A stretch of DNA of 64,000 bases from Isoetes taiwanensis (taxonomy: Eukaryota > Streptophyta > Lycopodiopsida > Isoetales > Isoetaceae), in contig JAJEKV010000008.1 of the NCBI GenBank assembly GCA_021234155.1, positions 3,299,008-3,363,007 of the forward strand, read 5' to 3'. Shown here piece after piece: positions 47,411 through 58,869 of this stretch. Under the pieces are notes generated by a model. It was not told the origin of the DNA. It made no database searches and saw only the letters and a program-made list of their open reading frames with translations. The position numbers and the translations under genes were made by a program. Position 1 is the first letter of the stretch, and every line of letters begins with the position of its first letter.

Positions 47411-47669
47411 TTTTTTCAGATTGTCGTATGCAAATGTTATTCTTATTTTATCAAGAAAAAATCTAATGATGATTCAATGACAACTTTTTTTTTTTTGCAT
47501 GAGTCCCATTTTCAATCTGAGTCCCAAACTTTGAGATTTGACCCACTTTAATTAAATGCGACTTTAGACCTGAGGGTCCCGCAAAGACTTGGAATAAATT
47601 ATTATTATTATAATAAAATCTATTAACGTCCGCGGGAGCCCGTAGGCTATGGGACAAAAACAATATTCT

Positions 47670-50600
47670 TTACATCCAACCATTAGTGGTGGTCGGTGAT
47701 GAGCAGAAGCTCTCAGAGATAGTTCCATAAATTTGGGAGTGTTGGTAATGGAAGAGCTCATCCATAGGTAAATTCCAGTTTAACATGGAATATTTGGCAC
47801 GAAGAGCATCGTACCTATGGCAGAAATAAATGGCATGTTTCTCCGTCTCTATTCCTTCCCCTTGAGGCACAAAGTCTCACGGGTCCTCTTCAATTTTCAT
47901 CCATCTCCCCGCTCAATCATTAAACAATGTGAGCTCATGCGTGCGCCGCAATTGCCCGGATCCGCCCCGAAAAATCTTTGTGAAGACATAAATATGGTAC
48001 GTATAATGTGTTTTCGATCCGGATTAAAATCTGATATAATATTGGAGTTTCTTTTTGAGGATGCTTCACGGTATGCTAGGAAGGCTTGTGCTTTAAATTT
48101 CCTTGTGTGTTTTTAAAGCTTGTTTTAAATGCAATGTCGAACCATTTTTGCACGTCTTTATACCAACAAAGTGGTTTTACGTCGCCGACTTCAGGCTGCG
48201 TAGACACTAAGAACCAGCCCATATGAGGGAGTTCTCATTTGCCTTTTTCTTTTGGGCAATGTATCTCAAGGTGTTACTCATAGATTGGATTTCCAAAGGG
48301 TATGAACCACTGTCCCACAACAATACCTCATATGGGACCGCTCTTTTTAACTTCAGAGCCATGTGTAGTCAAGTTTTCTGGATTGCTTCAATCGTGCCAT
48401 TTGGATCGGCATAGTGATGGTCCCCAAACCTCATTGGCATACAAAATAGCACGACCAATGTCTCGAAAAGTTTCTTGGAGGCGGCCGGTTGGTAACATGA
48501 ACATGGCCGCATAATATGTTTGTCATTGCATAGAAAGCCGCCGTGGCTCTTGCTATAAATACGAGATCTACTCCTTTTGTCCAAGATCGCTTCCGATAAA
48601 TACCTCATGTCCCAAGTATTTGTAAGACTGAGCCTGTTCAACTTGCTCTCCTTGATAAAACAAAGCAGCGGGTTGTATCCCAAAGCCCAAGACCTTGGTT
48701 TTCCCCAAATTGACAGCAAGATCAAATTTTAAGCAAAATTCATTTAACACATTTAGCTGCTCTTGCAAATCTTACACTGTATGAGCACACAAAAGGATAT
48801 CGTCAGCGTATAAGAGGAGAATTACCAGTTCATGGAATAGATGTGGGAAGTTGCAACCGGATTCTTTAAGGAATTCCTCCAATTGATTTATGTATAGCCC
48901 GAACAAAGTGGGTGATAGCGTGCAGCCTTGTTTCACTCTTACATCGCTAATGATTATGTCGGATCACGCCATTTGGTGTAACCACACTTCCCGCGTCTTG
49001 TTTCATACTGGTCGCCTATAGCTCAGACCCACTCGCATAGAACACCAAGTTGCATTAAACGGTGCAGTAATTTTTGACGAGGAACCGTGTTGAATGCTTT
49101 AGCAAAATCGACAAAACAACAGAGCAATGGCTTTCCGTGTGATCTGGATTCCTCTATCAAAGTTGAAAAACCTTGTCTGAAGCCTGCTTGCCCTCTCACC
49201 CTTATGCCATGTTCCTCTGCCCAAGCTGTAAGTTTCTGATCAAAAATCTTACCAAATAGCTTAGCAAGTATGGGGCCGATCATAAGCGTTCTATAATTAG
49301 TTGGCGACCAAAGGCGTCTCCTTGTTTATGTATGGGGTAGATCAAACTTGTTGTCGGGCATCCAGAAACCCATCTCTAATAGCTTGGTTGAATAACTTCG
49401 GAGATGAGTCCGGCCATTTCGTCACCACCATCCTTAAGATGTTACGCCAATAATCCATCAATACCTCGTGTCTTTCCCTTTGCTAACCCTTCAATTCCCT
49501 TTTAACATCATAAAAAAAAAACACTAAAACTGGATTTGGCTTCCTCTACGGTAAGCGCGGCTTGGATTCCTTTTAAAATACAAGTGTATAGCATATGCTT
49601 CCCGGACACGGAGATGCGTAAGAACCACCTCTTTAGTTGGAGGTGCTAACTGCTTCCAAAACCACTTTTGAAGAGTGTCTTGCTTTACGATCAAGTTTTT
49701 CTTCTTTGCTCATGTACCCATGCACCTTCTTCTTTTTGACCATCCTTTTATATGCTTGCAATTTGGATGAAATTTTGTCGATCTCTTTTTGGCCTATTTC
49801 AGTTTCATGTCATACCATGAATTCCTGGGATGGGTGCCTCTTTTCCTTGGATATTCATCATGCACTTGTCTCGCACTGTTTACTAGAAGTGTGTTAAGGG
49901 CAGCAGCTTTGGCATGAATGTTGCATAGGGTCCTGATACTCAGTAGTTCCTTAAGAACCGCATGATGGAAATCTTGATTTTGGGATTCCCTATATCTGGC
50001 GCAAGACTTATGCCGCTTTGGTTCATGAGGTGTGTGCGGTGCCAACTTGACTAATAATGGAGCATGATCGCTTTCATTTGCAAATCTTCCGATCTTGAAA
50101 TCTTGGATCATAGTCAGCATATGGGGTTCCCCTATGAGATAGTCAAGGGTGGAGTAAGTACATTCCTCTGTGTTCTCGCTTCTAAACGTATAGCCATCAG
50201 ATATGAGGTGCACTCCGTTGAAAATAATCATATTTAGTGATGAACATAGGTTCAGAATTTGATGGCCTGCTGCATTACTCACCTTGTGACAGCTTTTGCG
50301 ACCGTAAGCTTCCCATGGATCCGTGCTTAGCAAGCCAGGTTCAGAATCCACATATACTTTTGAAGCTTGAAGTTCCCCTGTCCATCTATTTAAATCTCCA
50401 ACTAAAAGGACATCGTGTGCTTGCTGCCATTCTGAAATTTTAAGGCCTAGTCTAGCTAGCGACCCTTCAGCCCCTTGATAAGTTGCTGGGGAAATGTAGC
50501 AAGCTACGAGAATTAAGTCTCGGTCTGCCAATAGTAATGATGCTTTAATCTTAAGAGCCAGGATCTGTTTATCTTCTTCATTTACATATATCATTGATAC

Positions 50601-50828
50601 ATAACCTATTATTCTAGAATGGATATAACAAGCTATCCCTCCGTAAGGACAACCTCGGGGAGGTTTAGCATTCCACAAGGAATGCATATCATCGTTCTTT
50701 GTAAGCGGCAACCTGCCAAATTAATGTTCCCATGTTTCTAACAAGAACAGAATGTCCAAATCTTCAGTCTCTAATAATTCGAAACTGCTACTGAGGCCTT
50801 TTGGTCCTTTGATATTCCAACATCCCAT
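47670..50828 (-). pseudogene. LINE ORF2: endonuclease, reverse transcriptase, C-terminal zinc motif
   Basis: The frame starts at 50828 (MGCWNIKGPKG), the first strand of an APE-type endonuclease. In 50711-49794 this shows LLVGDLNRWTG, CTYSTLDYLIG and SDHAPLLVKL. After the linker come RT blocks RVRGQAGFRQGFSTLIEES and CCFVDFAKAFNTVP (49283-49023), then LLLYADDILLCAH with an intact catalytic YADD near 48785-48830, and NLGKTKVLGF with YKYLGHEVF (48768-48568). The C-terminus has EKHAIYFCHRYDALRAKYSM near 47790-47850. Frameshifts separate these parts, mainly at 49300-49790 and 48830-49020. Confidence 0.87.
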
Positions 50829-50879
50829 AGAGACCGCGGCAGGCTTGTGTGCATGCCTGCCCAGAAATCCCTATTCTGT

Positions 50880-51541
50880 TCGATCTTTGATAATTACCTG
50901 CCCGTTTCTGTACACTGCCCATTTCCCAGATGCCCGTGCTTCCTTCACTCGTCGAATGGCCTTTGGACGGGATTGCAGCTGCTGCCATGTCAGGTCCTCA
51001 CATATTCGGTAAGTCGTGCCTTTTAGCATTGACCCTTGTTTCAAGATCTCTGTTCGAGATGCCTCATCTCTACATTTAATTAAAATATGACTTTATCTTC
51101 TATTTTTCTCCCAGTCCTCCATGCATTTGTGATAACAGGATCTTCCATTTTCAAGTGTTCTTGGCAGAACAACCATGTCTTTTGGTTTTTTCCTCTGCTA
51201 TTTCGGGTACTCCAATAATTCATATCCTAAGGGCTCTTTTTGTGTCTGTCTCTTTCCTCAGCTAACACTGGTTGTACTTCAGTCTTCAGGTCTGGGGGGT
51301 TTGCAGATTGTGGCTGTTGGTTATTTCTTTCCAAGAGCTCAATTCTTCCTTCAAGGGTTTCAACACGAGACTGTAGAGTAGCCACCTTGTCTAGTAATTT
51401 TCTCACTTGTTTTACTTCCTCCTGTATTGTATCCAGTGCCAAGATCTTCTGCATCAGCAATTCCCGTGCTCCTTGGGTCAGTATGAAATCTCCATCTGCT
51501 GGATCTTCATAGTTTTTCTGTTTTTGTTTTCTTCCTGTCAT
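50880..51541 (-). pseudogene. LINE ORF1 protein (coiled coil plus C-terminal domain)
   Basis: ORF1 proteins of L1-type elements coat the RNA. From the Met at 51541 the frame shows a heptad coiled coil (IQEEVKQVRKLLDKVATLQS, VETLEGRIELLERNN). A stop falls at 51227. In the other frames after it, the L1-ORF1-like part reads RDEASRTEILKQGSMLKGT, YRICEDLTWQQLQSRPKAI and EARASGKWAVYRNGQVII. At least one stop and two frameshifts break it. Confidence 0.75.
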
Positions 51542-51734
51542 ACTTCCAAACCCTAACGCAACAAAAATGTGGTATCGTGGCTTTTCCAAAAGACGGCACC
51601 AAGCAAACAGTGGCGATGGTAATATTACCTTATATGTGCATCTCCAGACTGCTAAAAGTTTGCCAAAGCATTCGCTTCTAGCCGCTTCATCGCCATCGCA
51701 TTATGCATTATGCATGCTTAGAGTTACAACTTTG

Positions 51735-51757
51735 ATAATAATAATAATAACTTAGAG

Positions 51758-51819
<62 letters not shown>

Positions 51820-51850
51820 TTATTATTTTAATTATTTTTATTTTTATTTT
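51735..51850. repeat. TTA/ATA microsatellite
   Basis: A run of ATA units, a short non-repeat (CTTAGAGTTG), then about 80 bases of TTA units decaying into T-rich sequence. The two arms are partly complementary. It lies just outside the LINE's 5' end. Confidence 0.85.
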
Positions 51851-51869
51851 TTTTCTTTTCTTTTTATTA

Positions 51870-52765
51870 TTAAAGCAAAATGGAATTTCCAATTCATTTA
51901 AGGTTCCGCACAAATGCCTAATCCTCACATGAATAGCATGGGCAAAATGTATGCTGAATTTATTTATAAACAACTCAACTCAACCTAAAAAAAGATATCA
52001 CTTTAATAGCAATTGATGAAATTACTATATACAATGACGAAGATAACGAGCAACATCATAAGAGTTGAAGATATCTTTACATTGACTTTGGGGATTTAAG
52101 AGGTGGAAATATCTTCCTCCAGGATCCCAACCAAAAAAAGATTTCATCCTCTGGGATACCACAGTCAACTCCACAATCAAATGGTTACTGCATAGTTTGG
52201 ATCCATTTTTTGGTCAAATTGGAGCTCCCTCACAGCAATGGCGCTCGCTTACTTCCTCCTTCGCTCCTATATGCACCTTTGATCTCCTATCCTGAGCAGC
52301 CTGGAAGTGATCCCATCCGATTCCGTGGAGAATAGGGGAGAAAATCACACTGAAATTCTGCGCCGTAAGCAGGGATCCCATCCCCTGGGATCACACCTCT
52401 GGGGTCCCCCGAACTGAGTTAAATATCTCCTACGCCTTATAGGCTATAATAAGATCCGGCGATAACATTCTTTATGATAACTTTGACATAAAACACAATG
52501 AAACATCTTAAGAAAATATGATGAAAATGTTATGAGAAGTTAAAAACTCGGATGAAATTAATGACGAAATTTTTGACGATTACACTGAAATTCTGACGTT
52601 AGAACACGTTTGCTGTCACACTATCATGACCTTTATAGTGAATGAACATGTACTATTGGAGCTTGCTAAAAGTTATCTTAATTAAAAGCTAATGTCTAGC
52701 TCATACTATATGTTGGTTCAGTTCAACAAGATGTTCGCTTTATTTTGAATGATCTATTTTATTAA
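51870..52765. repeat. Dispersed repeat A, copy 2, with extra flank
   Basis: 51984-52678 matches 33733-34475. It continues on the right into the unit shared with 43797-43890. Its left flank (TGTATGCTGAATTTATTTAT, then the AACAACTCAACTC block, about 51945-51985) recurs at 52816-52858, so the units are arranged partly in tandem. No protein is coded. Confidence 0.75.
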
Positions 52766-52890
52766 AGCAAAAAAGGTTCCTCACAAATGGCTAGTCCTTA
52801 CATGGATAGCACGTGCAAAATGTATGCTGAATTTATTTATAAACAACTCAACTCAACCTAAAAAAGGATATCACTTTATTTAGCAATATG
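52766..52890. repeat. Left-end fragment of repeat A
   Basis: GGTTCCTCACAAATGGCTAG to ATATCACTTTA repeats 51900-52010 with minor changes and then breaks off. Confidence 0.7.
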
Positions 52891-53329
52891 TAGCACAATA
52901 ACAGTGGGGTGTCATGGGTATTTGATATGGATATAAAAATGAAAATTCCTGAAGCCATAAACCATATCCCTAAAACAATTGAATAGGTTATTATAAAAAA
53001 TCATAGATTTAAGATACAAAATAATTATGTTAGCTTGCTGGTTGTATTGGCCAAAGTAGTCTTATTAGAACTTTTGGTTATTTTGGTAGAGGTTCGAGCC
53101 TCCGTATTTCATTTTTAAAATCTTATCGAAGCTGAATAAAGGTTCGACATTCCATCAAAACCTTAGGTGAACACGTATTTCATATTTCAAAATCATAAGT
53201 GCCCCCAGTCATAAATGACCATAATCAAAATGAGAGGTGCCCAGAGGCTCCAACATGGACTGTAGGATCGACGGATCCAACGACTCTGGTAGTTCAGGTG
53301 CACCTCGTTTAGAATATGTAACACAATAA

Positions 53330-53492
53330 CATATATTACTGAACATACACTTACGGTATACAATGACGAAGATGAGGAGCAATATAATAAGAGTTGAGGA
53401 TATCTTTACATTAGCTTTGGGGATCCATGAGGTGGAAATATCGTACTCCAGGATCCCGACCAAAAAAAGATCTCGTCCTCCAGGATGGTAAA
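53330..53492. repeat. Dispersed repeat A, copy 3 (partial)
   Basis: Matches the start of copy 1 from the ACTGAACATGCACTTACG block through the CAGGATCCCG block and the AAAAAAAGATCTC block, then stops where the heat-shock-element cluster begins. Confidence 0.75.
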
Positions 53493-53517
53493 CACTATTC
53501 AAGAAGAATGGTCGGCT

Positions 53518-53598
53518 TTCTAGAAGGTTCTGGAATTTGTGGAAGTTTCTTGAGTGCACCTCGGGAATATTCCAGACGGCTCTGTGTTTTGGTATAAA
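53518..53598 (+). promoter_or_regulatory. Heat-shock-type promoter: three HSEs and TATA box
   Basis: Heat-shock factors bind alternating GAA/TTC triplets two bases apart. Present are TTCTAGAAGGTTCTGGAA (53518-53535, four perfect units), GAAGTTTCTTGAG (53542-53554) and GAATATTCCAGA (53565-53576). A TATAAA lies at 53593-53598, 16 bases after the last element. This order and spacing are those of plant small heat-shock protein promoters. I find no alpha-crystallin-domain frame or other gene in the following kilobase. It could belong to a lost gene, a non-coding RNA or a heat-responsive transposon. Confidence 0.7.
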
Positions 53599-53823
53599 AT
53601 GGAGCATCGGGCGTAGTTCATGCCACTGCTTTGCTTCAGCCTCAAAAAATAGTGGTGGGTTTGAATAATTCCGTGCGATACCTATTCATGCTTTAATTTG
53701 AAGCTTTGGGGTTGCCCTGCCATCCAAAGCACACCCGGCCCAAACATAAACTCCAAGCAAGCAAGTAGGTATGCCAATGAATGAATGTTTCCACGCTCTA
53801 TTGAAATTTCTCTTTGGCATTGC

Positions 53824-54032
53824 AAAAAAAAAAAAAAAAAAAAAAAAAACTGCCCAAGTCATTTGAAATCCTTTCCGGTTTACATCTTTGCATCAGTATC
53901 TGTCATAGCAAAGCTTACGGTTTCGATCTTTGCAAAAAAACGGTTCGGAGGTAACTTTATGGCCCAAGTCATTTGAAATCCTTTCAGGTTTACATCTTTG
54001 CATCTATATCGCCATATAGCAAAGCTTATGGT
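53824..54032. repeat. 26-A run and 71-bp direct repeat
   Basis: Twenty-six A residues (53824-53849) are followed at 53852 by GCCCAAGTCATTTGAAATCC and about 50 further bases, repeated at 53962-54032 with few changes. The A-run at the border suggests a retroposed copy. Confidence 0.7.
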
Positions 54033-56934
54033 TTATCGCAGGATTTGATTTTGAAATATTATTCAGCTTAGTGGGTGCCCTCAGAATCATCAGCAGTTTA
54101 TTCTTAGCCATAGACGTTTTGTCAGAGCATCGCCCAAATCCAAGTTTAGCATACCTGCTTAAGATCATCCATGTGAAACACATGCATTTAACTTTTTGGC
54201 AACATATAGGCGTAGCTCTGATCTAGCATCCAAGTCTTCCGTAATCTCTATACATTCTCTTACTTGGTCTTGCCTTGAATCTCTAGAACCCGAACTTCTA
54301 ATCTAGAGGAGCGTCAACAAGGATGGTCTGAGTTTGTGAGAGAGTCTCAACATGTACAGGCCCAGATGTTGCTCTTTTGGCCTCGGATTTTGAGTAAAAG
54401 CAATACTTTAACAGTTGTTCACATAGCTAAAAGAAAGGGTTGAGGTTCATTTTTTCTACAGAAAATGGGTTCTTGAAATGCCAGGTGAAGTAAGGATGCA
54501 AGTGTTAGTGCTGAAATGGAATACGCACGACCCAAACACAGGCTTTGAGCAGCAAAAAAATAGAAGGGACACATTGGCAAGAAGGTGTACCCCATTCCAT
54601 GTAGAAACATGGCTTTTTCTATGGATTTAAAGGCCAAAAATCCAATCTTTGAGAGGATCCGATGCTGTATTACGATGCCTTTAAATAACATCTTTTACTG
54701 AATGCTTACCCTTGCTATTGTTGGTCTTACAATTGCAGTACGTTACTTCAATTACAGCCCACCTAATACGAGGTGTGAGTTCAGCTAGAATATCATGGTT
54801 TGATTTTTTAGCTTTGCAACCCTATTAAAGAAATGGATTGAGGGAACTTAATTATTTTACTGGCCATAACAATAACAGGATGTTGTGAGAGTGCTTGGTA
54901 ATTATTGATGGGTGCCTCTGGAGGATATCATGCAATGACTTGCAGTTCTTGCTTAAAATAATTTTTGCATAAACTATGGCATTCTGCATAAACTTAGAAC
55001 TCTAAACATGTATTGTAGCCTCATCAAAAAAAAAGAAGCAAGAATCCAACCCTGCTTGCCCAGCCCAGCTCAGAGGATGCGCCATGAAGCTCTGGAGGAA
55101 AACAAAAATTGTAGTAAGGACGATTGAAATTTCCAATGATGATCGAAACCTCTTTATAGTCCTCTTTATAGGCTGAGCCCACTTTGGTTGTTTTCAAAAG
55201 TCTTCGACACGAATTTGGGAGCCAAATTCAACACTGAACTTGGATCCAACCAGAGAGCCTATAGAGCCACGATTTTGGGTCATCTAAATTGTCTTTCATT
55301 TTGTCCCATGGATTAAGCCAGTAGGGGTTCGGAATTTGAAGGAATTGTAAAAAAGTGAAGATATTTGTAACCGGAATTGAAGGAATTGCAAAAAAGTGAA
55401 GATATTTATTTACAATAGAGCAAATTGTTACATATGTGAGGCGTAAGTTATTTACATGATAGACATAACTGAACAGTAATATAGTCTTGGCCCTATGGTG
55501 GTACCCATATGACGCAACATATCCACTCAAATGCCATTGACACAAAAAAAAATGCCACACATATGATGGTCAAACAATGCAACAATAATTCCATGAACAC
55601 AGCGCATTGGATGCTAAGTACGATGGCTAACTTCCTTGAACATATAGGAGTGTTGTACTTTGGATAATTGAGACTTCCTTGAACATATAGGGGTGTTATA
55701 CTTTGGATATTGAGAAACATGGGTATGGAGAGATGAGTGCATTTGTCCAAGTAGGCCGAGGATTCATAAATATTGATCAAAAAGTTGGATTAACTACAAA
55801 GTCTGAAAATGTCAAACAAACTCTATGTTTGGCCAACTATTACGAAACATCAAGTACATAGATAGGCATTCTTGTTCTTACCCTTTCCAACATTTTTTCC
55901 TTACTAAAGAACTATTCCATAGCGAAGTAACTTCTTTAGAGTTGTGTCTACTATTTGTTCTTGCTACAAACTTCAACAATTTTTGGATGCTCTAAATTTA
56001 ACCCATTTTCTGAGAAAGAAATCGCTTCAACAACAGCTTCAATAAACATCATCTCCCTGCAAATATTGAAAGTCCTATCAGTAAATACCATTTAAAACAC
56101 AATCTTTAGAAGACAAATGCAAGCTTGAGAACGCTTTCCACTAATCTCCAGCCAAGCGACTCCAAAAACTCCTAGGAACACTAAGATCAACAGTTGAATC
56201 CACATTGAAGTTCAACGTAATCCCTGCTTAAGAACAATATAGATTGATAAATACATTGGACAGATTATTTGTTTTTTATAAACATGTGTTTGATTTACGA
56301 AAGAGATAGATCCATTGTTGAATCTGCAACAAACAGTCAGTCCTGTTATAGGAGCAACAATTGCAGCATCAGGCTAATTTTGGACAGGGATTTAGAGCAG
56401 ATGTCAGGAGCACATTTACAAAGTGAATCTGCACTAAACGTTGACTTTAACAGAAAAAACTTAGCTTCATAGAGATGTGAATGCGCTGAGAACACAGTTA
56501 CCTGAAGCCTTTTACATAAGTTGTACTCGAATATGGACTCGAACCTATTGAGACGGCACTTGAAAACTTGTCTACAAATCTACTCTATTCCATTGGCACA
56601 TCATAACTTTGTGCAAACCACAGTTATAATATGACATTCAAAACTGTATCCCCTCCAGGAGATACATGTGGAAATCAATCTTTCAATAATGATGTGCTAG
56701 ACACTTGTCTTCAATAGCCAATCTAAGGGTGGAAATTGAATCATTCCTTCATGCCACCCATTGAACACATGACCAATGTTGCATTCATAGGTAAGCTGTT
56801 ATGACAAAATGATTTCATACATATGTTGAGAGCAAAGAAGTGCATTTCTGACAATGACGTTTCCTTCCCAGACTCTGGTCCCTCAGAAGGAGAGATTCCA
56901 ATCATCAGCTGCCATCAGTGCCCTTACTTACTAT
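54033..56934. other. Unassigned spacer
   Basis: No recognised gene. Two local tandem duplications of about 42 bp occur, at 55331-55413 (GAAGGAATTG..AAAAAAGTGAAG) and 55630-55714 (ACTTCCTTGAACATATAGG). Short open frames lack motifs. Confidence 0.4.
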
Positions 56935-57535
56935 CAGACAAACCTAGCCTGTAGTTCAAGTCTGCAAGCCATTTTATACGGCTGCAATGGCAGGTTGAGA
57001 ATCAGTACTTGAGCACTAATTTCAGCATTTTTTACCCGGTCTTTAACCTCTGTGCTTGATGCTGGCAATGGGGACAAGCAGAGGCTGACATTCAACCTAG
57101 ATTGGTGCATAAATAATCGTTGGCATAGCTGCATTTACATTTTCTTTTGAAGCAACCTGATTTACGATATTCACCTATTCCTATATTACAAAAAATAACT
57201 GCATGTGCACAGGCATGCATCCCCCAGTGCTTTTGAGCCAGCATCTGAACTGGTTCTTCAAAAAAGCTGTAGCTTGAACTTCTTGTAACTGGGTTCATTT
57301 GAAGAACAGACTGTGTCAATCTTTTTGTGACTTCTTGGCCTATTGGATTGCTCTATGTCAAGATTATTTGCATTACCTACTGCTTCAAATATATCATTTG
57401 GAATCCAAGATCCTTCTTTTGCTCGTTTGAGCCCACAAGCAGGGCTCTTATTTAGATCAATCCTTGCTGCCATGTCTTCTATAGCTACAGGTCGGGCTGT
57501 CCTTTTGCTTCTTATTTGCGCAGAGATGAAGAACT
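56935..57535 (-). other. Possible exons of an unidentified gene
   Basis: On the minus strand a clean 3' splice site (CTTTCAG) precedes an open stretch from about 57533 to 57258 with a varied, protein-like composition (KRTARPVAIEDMAARIDLNK, GSWIPNDIFEAVGNANNLDI). A second open stretch (57134-56934) holds RLNVSLCLSPLPASSTEVKD. I do not recognise either, and no start or clear 5' splice site links them. The upstream side is cut off by the hAT element at 57701, so the rest may lie beyond it. Confidence 0.3.
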
Positions 57536-58350
57536 GAAAGCGGATTCATCAGATTTGCAAGCGGATTGAAGAAATGAAGAAAGGCGATTGAACTGAAAGC
57601 AGATTAGTATGAAAAAGATGGAACCAAATTGAGAAAAAGATTTACGGTCATTTAATTATCTACGGTGCGGAATATCCCATCCTTTAAAGGCACTTGCATC
57701 CGGTGTTCCACCGGTCGTGCATCTTAAGATAAGATTCTTAAGATGTGGATGTGGCGCGATCGCGTGCATCTTAAGTCGGATCGTCACACTTTTGTTAAAA
57801 TTTTTTTTGCCCTAACCTATTCCTATGGTTCCGAAATGATGTTTGCTGCGTCAAAAGCTCCTTCCGAGCTATTTTCGTGATCTGGAATTGTCGGGACTGG
57901 TGGGGATACAGAGGTAACAGGTCGGCAGCATAGAGTCGGCAGATCGGAATCCAGATTCGAGTTCGAGGAGCATTCTTGAAAACAGCGCCAGGAGTTGAAA
58001 GTATTCTTCGATGCGAGGAGTTCGAGTATAGCAGAAAGAGCATTCTTCGAGTCCGAGTAGCAGCAGGAGCATTCTTCTTATTACAACCATTTTCGCAGGT
58101 AGCAGCAGGTAAATTTTAAATAGATAGCTTTTCATTTTAATTTTTAACTTCAGAAATTCATATGCTTATGATGAATATCAGATGATCAGATCAGAGAATT
58201 GTATTTCAGTCAGAAATTCAGAGAATTGTATTTGTTTGTTCAATTTGTCATTGTGTTGCTTTTGTCTTCTTACAGTTATATTATGAATTAAATACTACTA
58301 GAATTAGTTGATTTGATAAAAGCTTGTTGCTTTGAATCTGCTGCTGCAGG

Positions 58351-58860
58351 ATGAAGACACCGAGCAAATTATGGGATGATGCTTGCTCCGAAACTTCCAA
58401 AGTTTTGGGGTTAAGTAGAGGAACCGGAAATAGGCACTTTGTATGCAAATTTTGTGGCCTTTCATCCACAGGAGTTCTTAGTAAATTGGAAGCACACTTA
58501 GCTGGTGTCAAGGGCAAAGGAATCAAAAAGTGCCCAAAGGTACCACTTGAAATGAAGCAAGAAATCGTAATAAGGAAAGGATGGGCTCATTTAGTGGACG
58601 GGGCGGATTCATCTACAACTATAGGTTCACCTTGGTTGCCTCTCGCTGATCCTCCTCCACATCCACCCAAGAAAAAGAAAGAAAGAAAGGAGGATCAAGT
58701 GATATTTGCAAGAAATTTCTGTGAGTTCAGTTGTTGCACTATTCGTGAAGAAGAAGAACTCTCACCCACGCACTTGAGCATGAAGCAAACAACCATGATG
58801 CAAACAACGCTCACCAAATGTCAAGTAGGATGGCAAAAAGAAATGAATCTGATTGGCTGA
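58351..58860 (+). CDS. hAT transposase N-terminal part with BED zinc finger
   Basis: A BED finger binds the transposon ends. The open frame of 169 codons starts right after a good 3' splice site (CTGCTGCAGG), so an upstream untranslated exon is likely. Residues about 8-65 hold WDDACSETSKVLG, VCKFCGLSSTGVLSKLEAHL and GKGIKKCPKVP, giving C-x2-C..H..C-type ligands typical of plant hAT BED domains. The frame runs on into KKKKERKED (nuclear-localisation-like) and stops at 58860, probably through a frameshift before DUF659. Confidence 0.8.
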   Translation: MKTPSKLWDDACSETSKVLGLSRGTGNRHFVCKFCGLSSTGVLSKLEAHLAGVKGKGIKKCPKVPLEMKQEIVIRKGWAHLVDGADSSTTIGSPWLPLADPPPHPPKKKKERKEDQVIFARNFCEFSCCTIREEEELSPTHLSMKQTTMMQTTLTKCQVGWQKEMNLIG

Positions 58861-58869
58861 ATTGGAAGT

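Larger units (their letters stand above)
45345..47565. repeat. 26-bp perfect inverted repeat, 2.2 kb apart
   Basis: The bases AAAGTCGCATTTAATTAAAG plus TGGGTC at 45345-45370 are repeated as an exact reverse complement at 47540-47565. Each copy lies at the edge of a LINE: the broken 3' side of the 44.0-45.3 kb copy and just outside the 3' tail of the 47.6-51.6 kb copy. No similarity extends beyond the 26 bases. Confidence 0.85.
47597..51600 (-). mobile_element. LINE, near full-length, L1-like two-ORF layout
   Basis: In minus-strand order: a start region near 51600, ORF1 (51541 to about 50880), ORF2 (50828 to about 47670), a 3' untranslated region, and a tail of ATA/ATT units at about 47597-47628 instead of poly(A). 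ORF1 and ORF2 are separated by about 50 bases. The 3' end (GTCCCATAGCC..GGACG) resembles that at 43205-43235, so it belongs to the same broad family. Both ORFs are broken. Confidence 0.88.

Noticed and set aside
47107-47480. Proline/leucine-rich and glycine/arginine-rich open frames
   Set aside because: They are by-products of the pyrimidine tract; overlapping frames on both strands are all open.
53040-53165. tRNA gene or SINE with a GGTTCGAGCC B-box
   Set aside because: The B-box is good (about 53090-53105), but no convincing A-box, fold or A-tail accompanies it.
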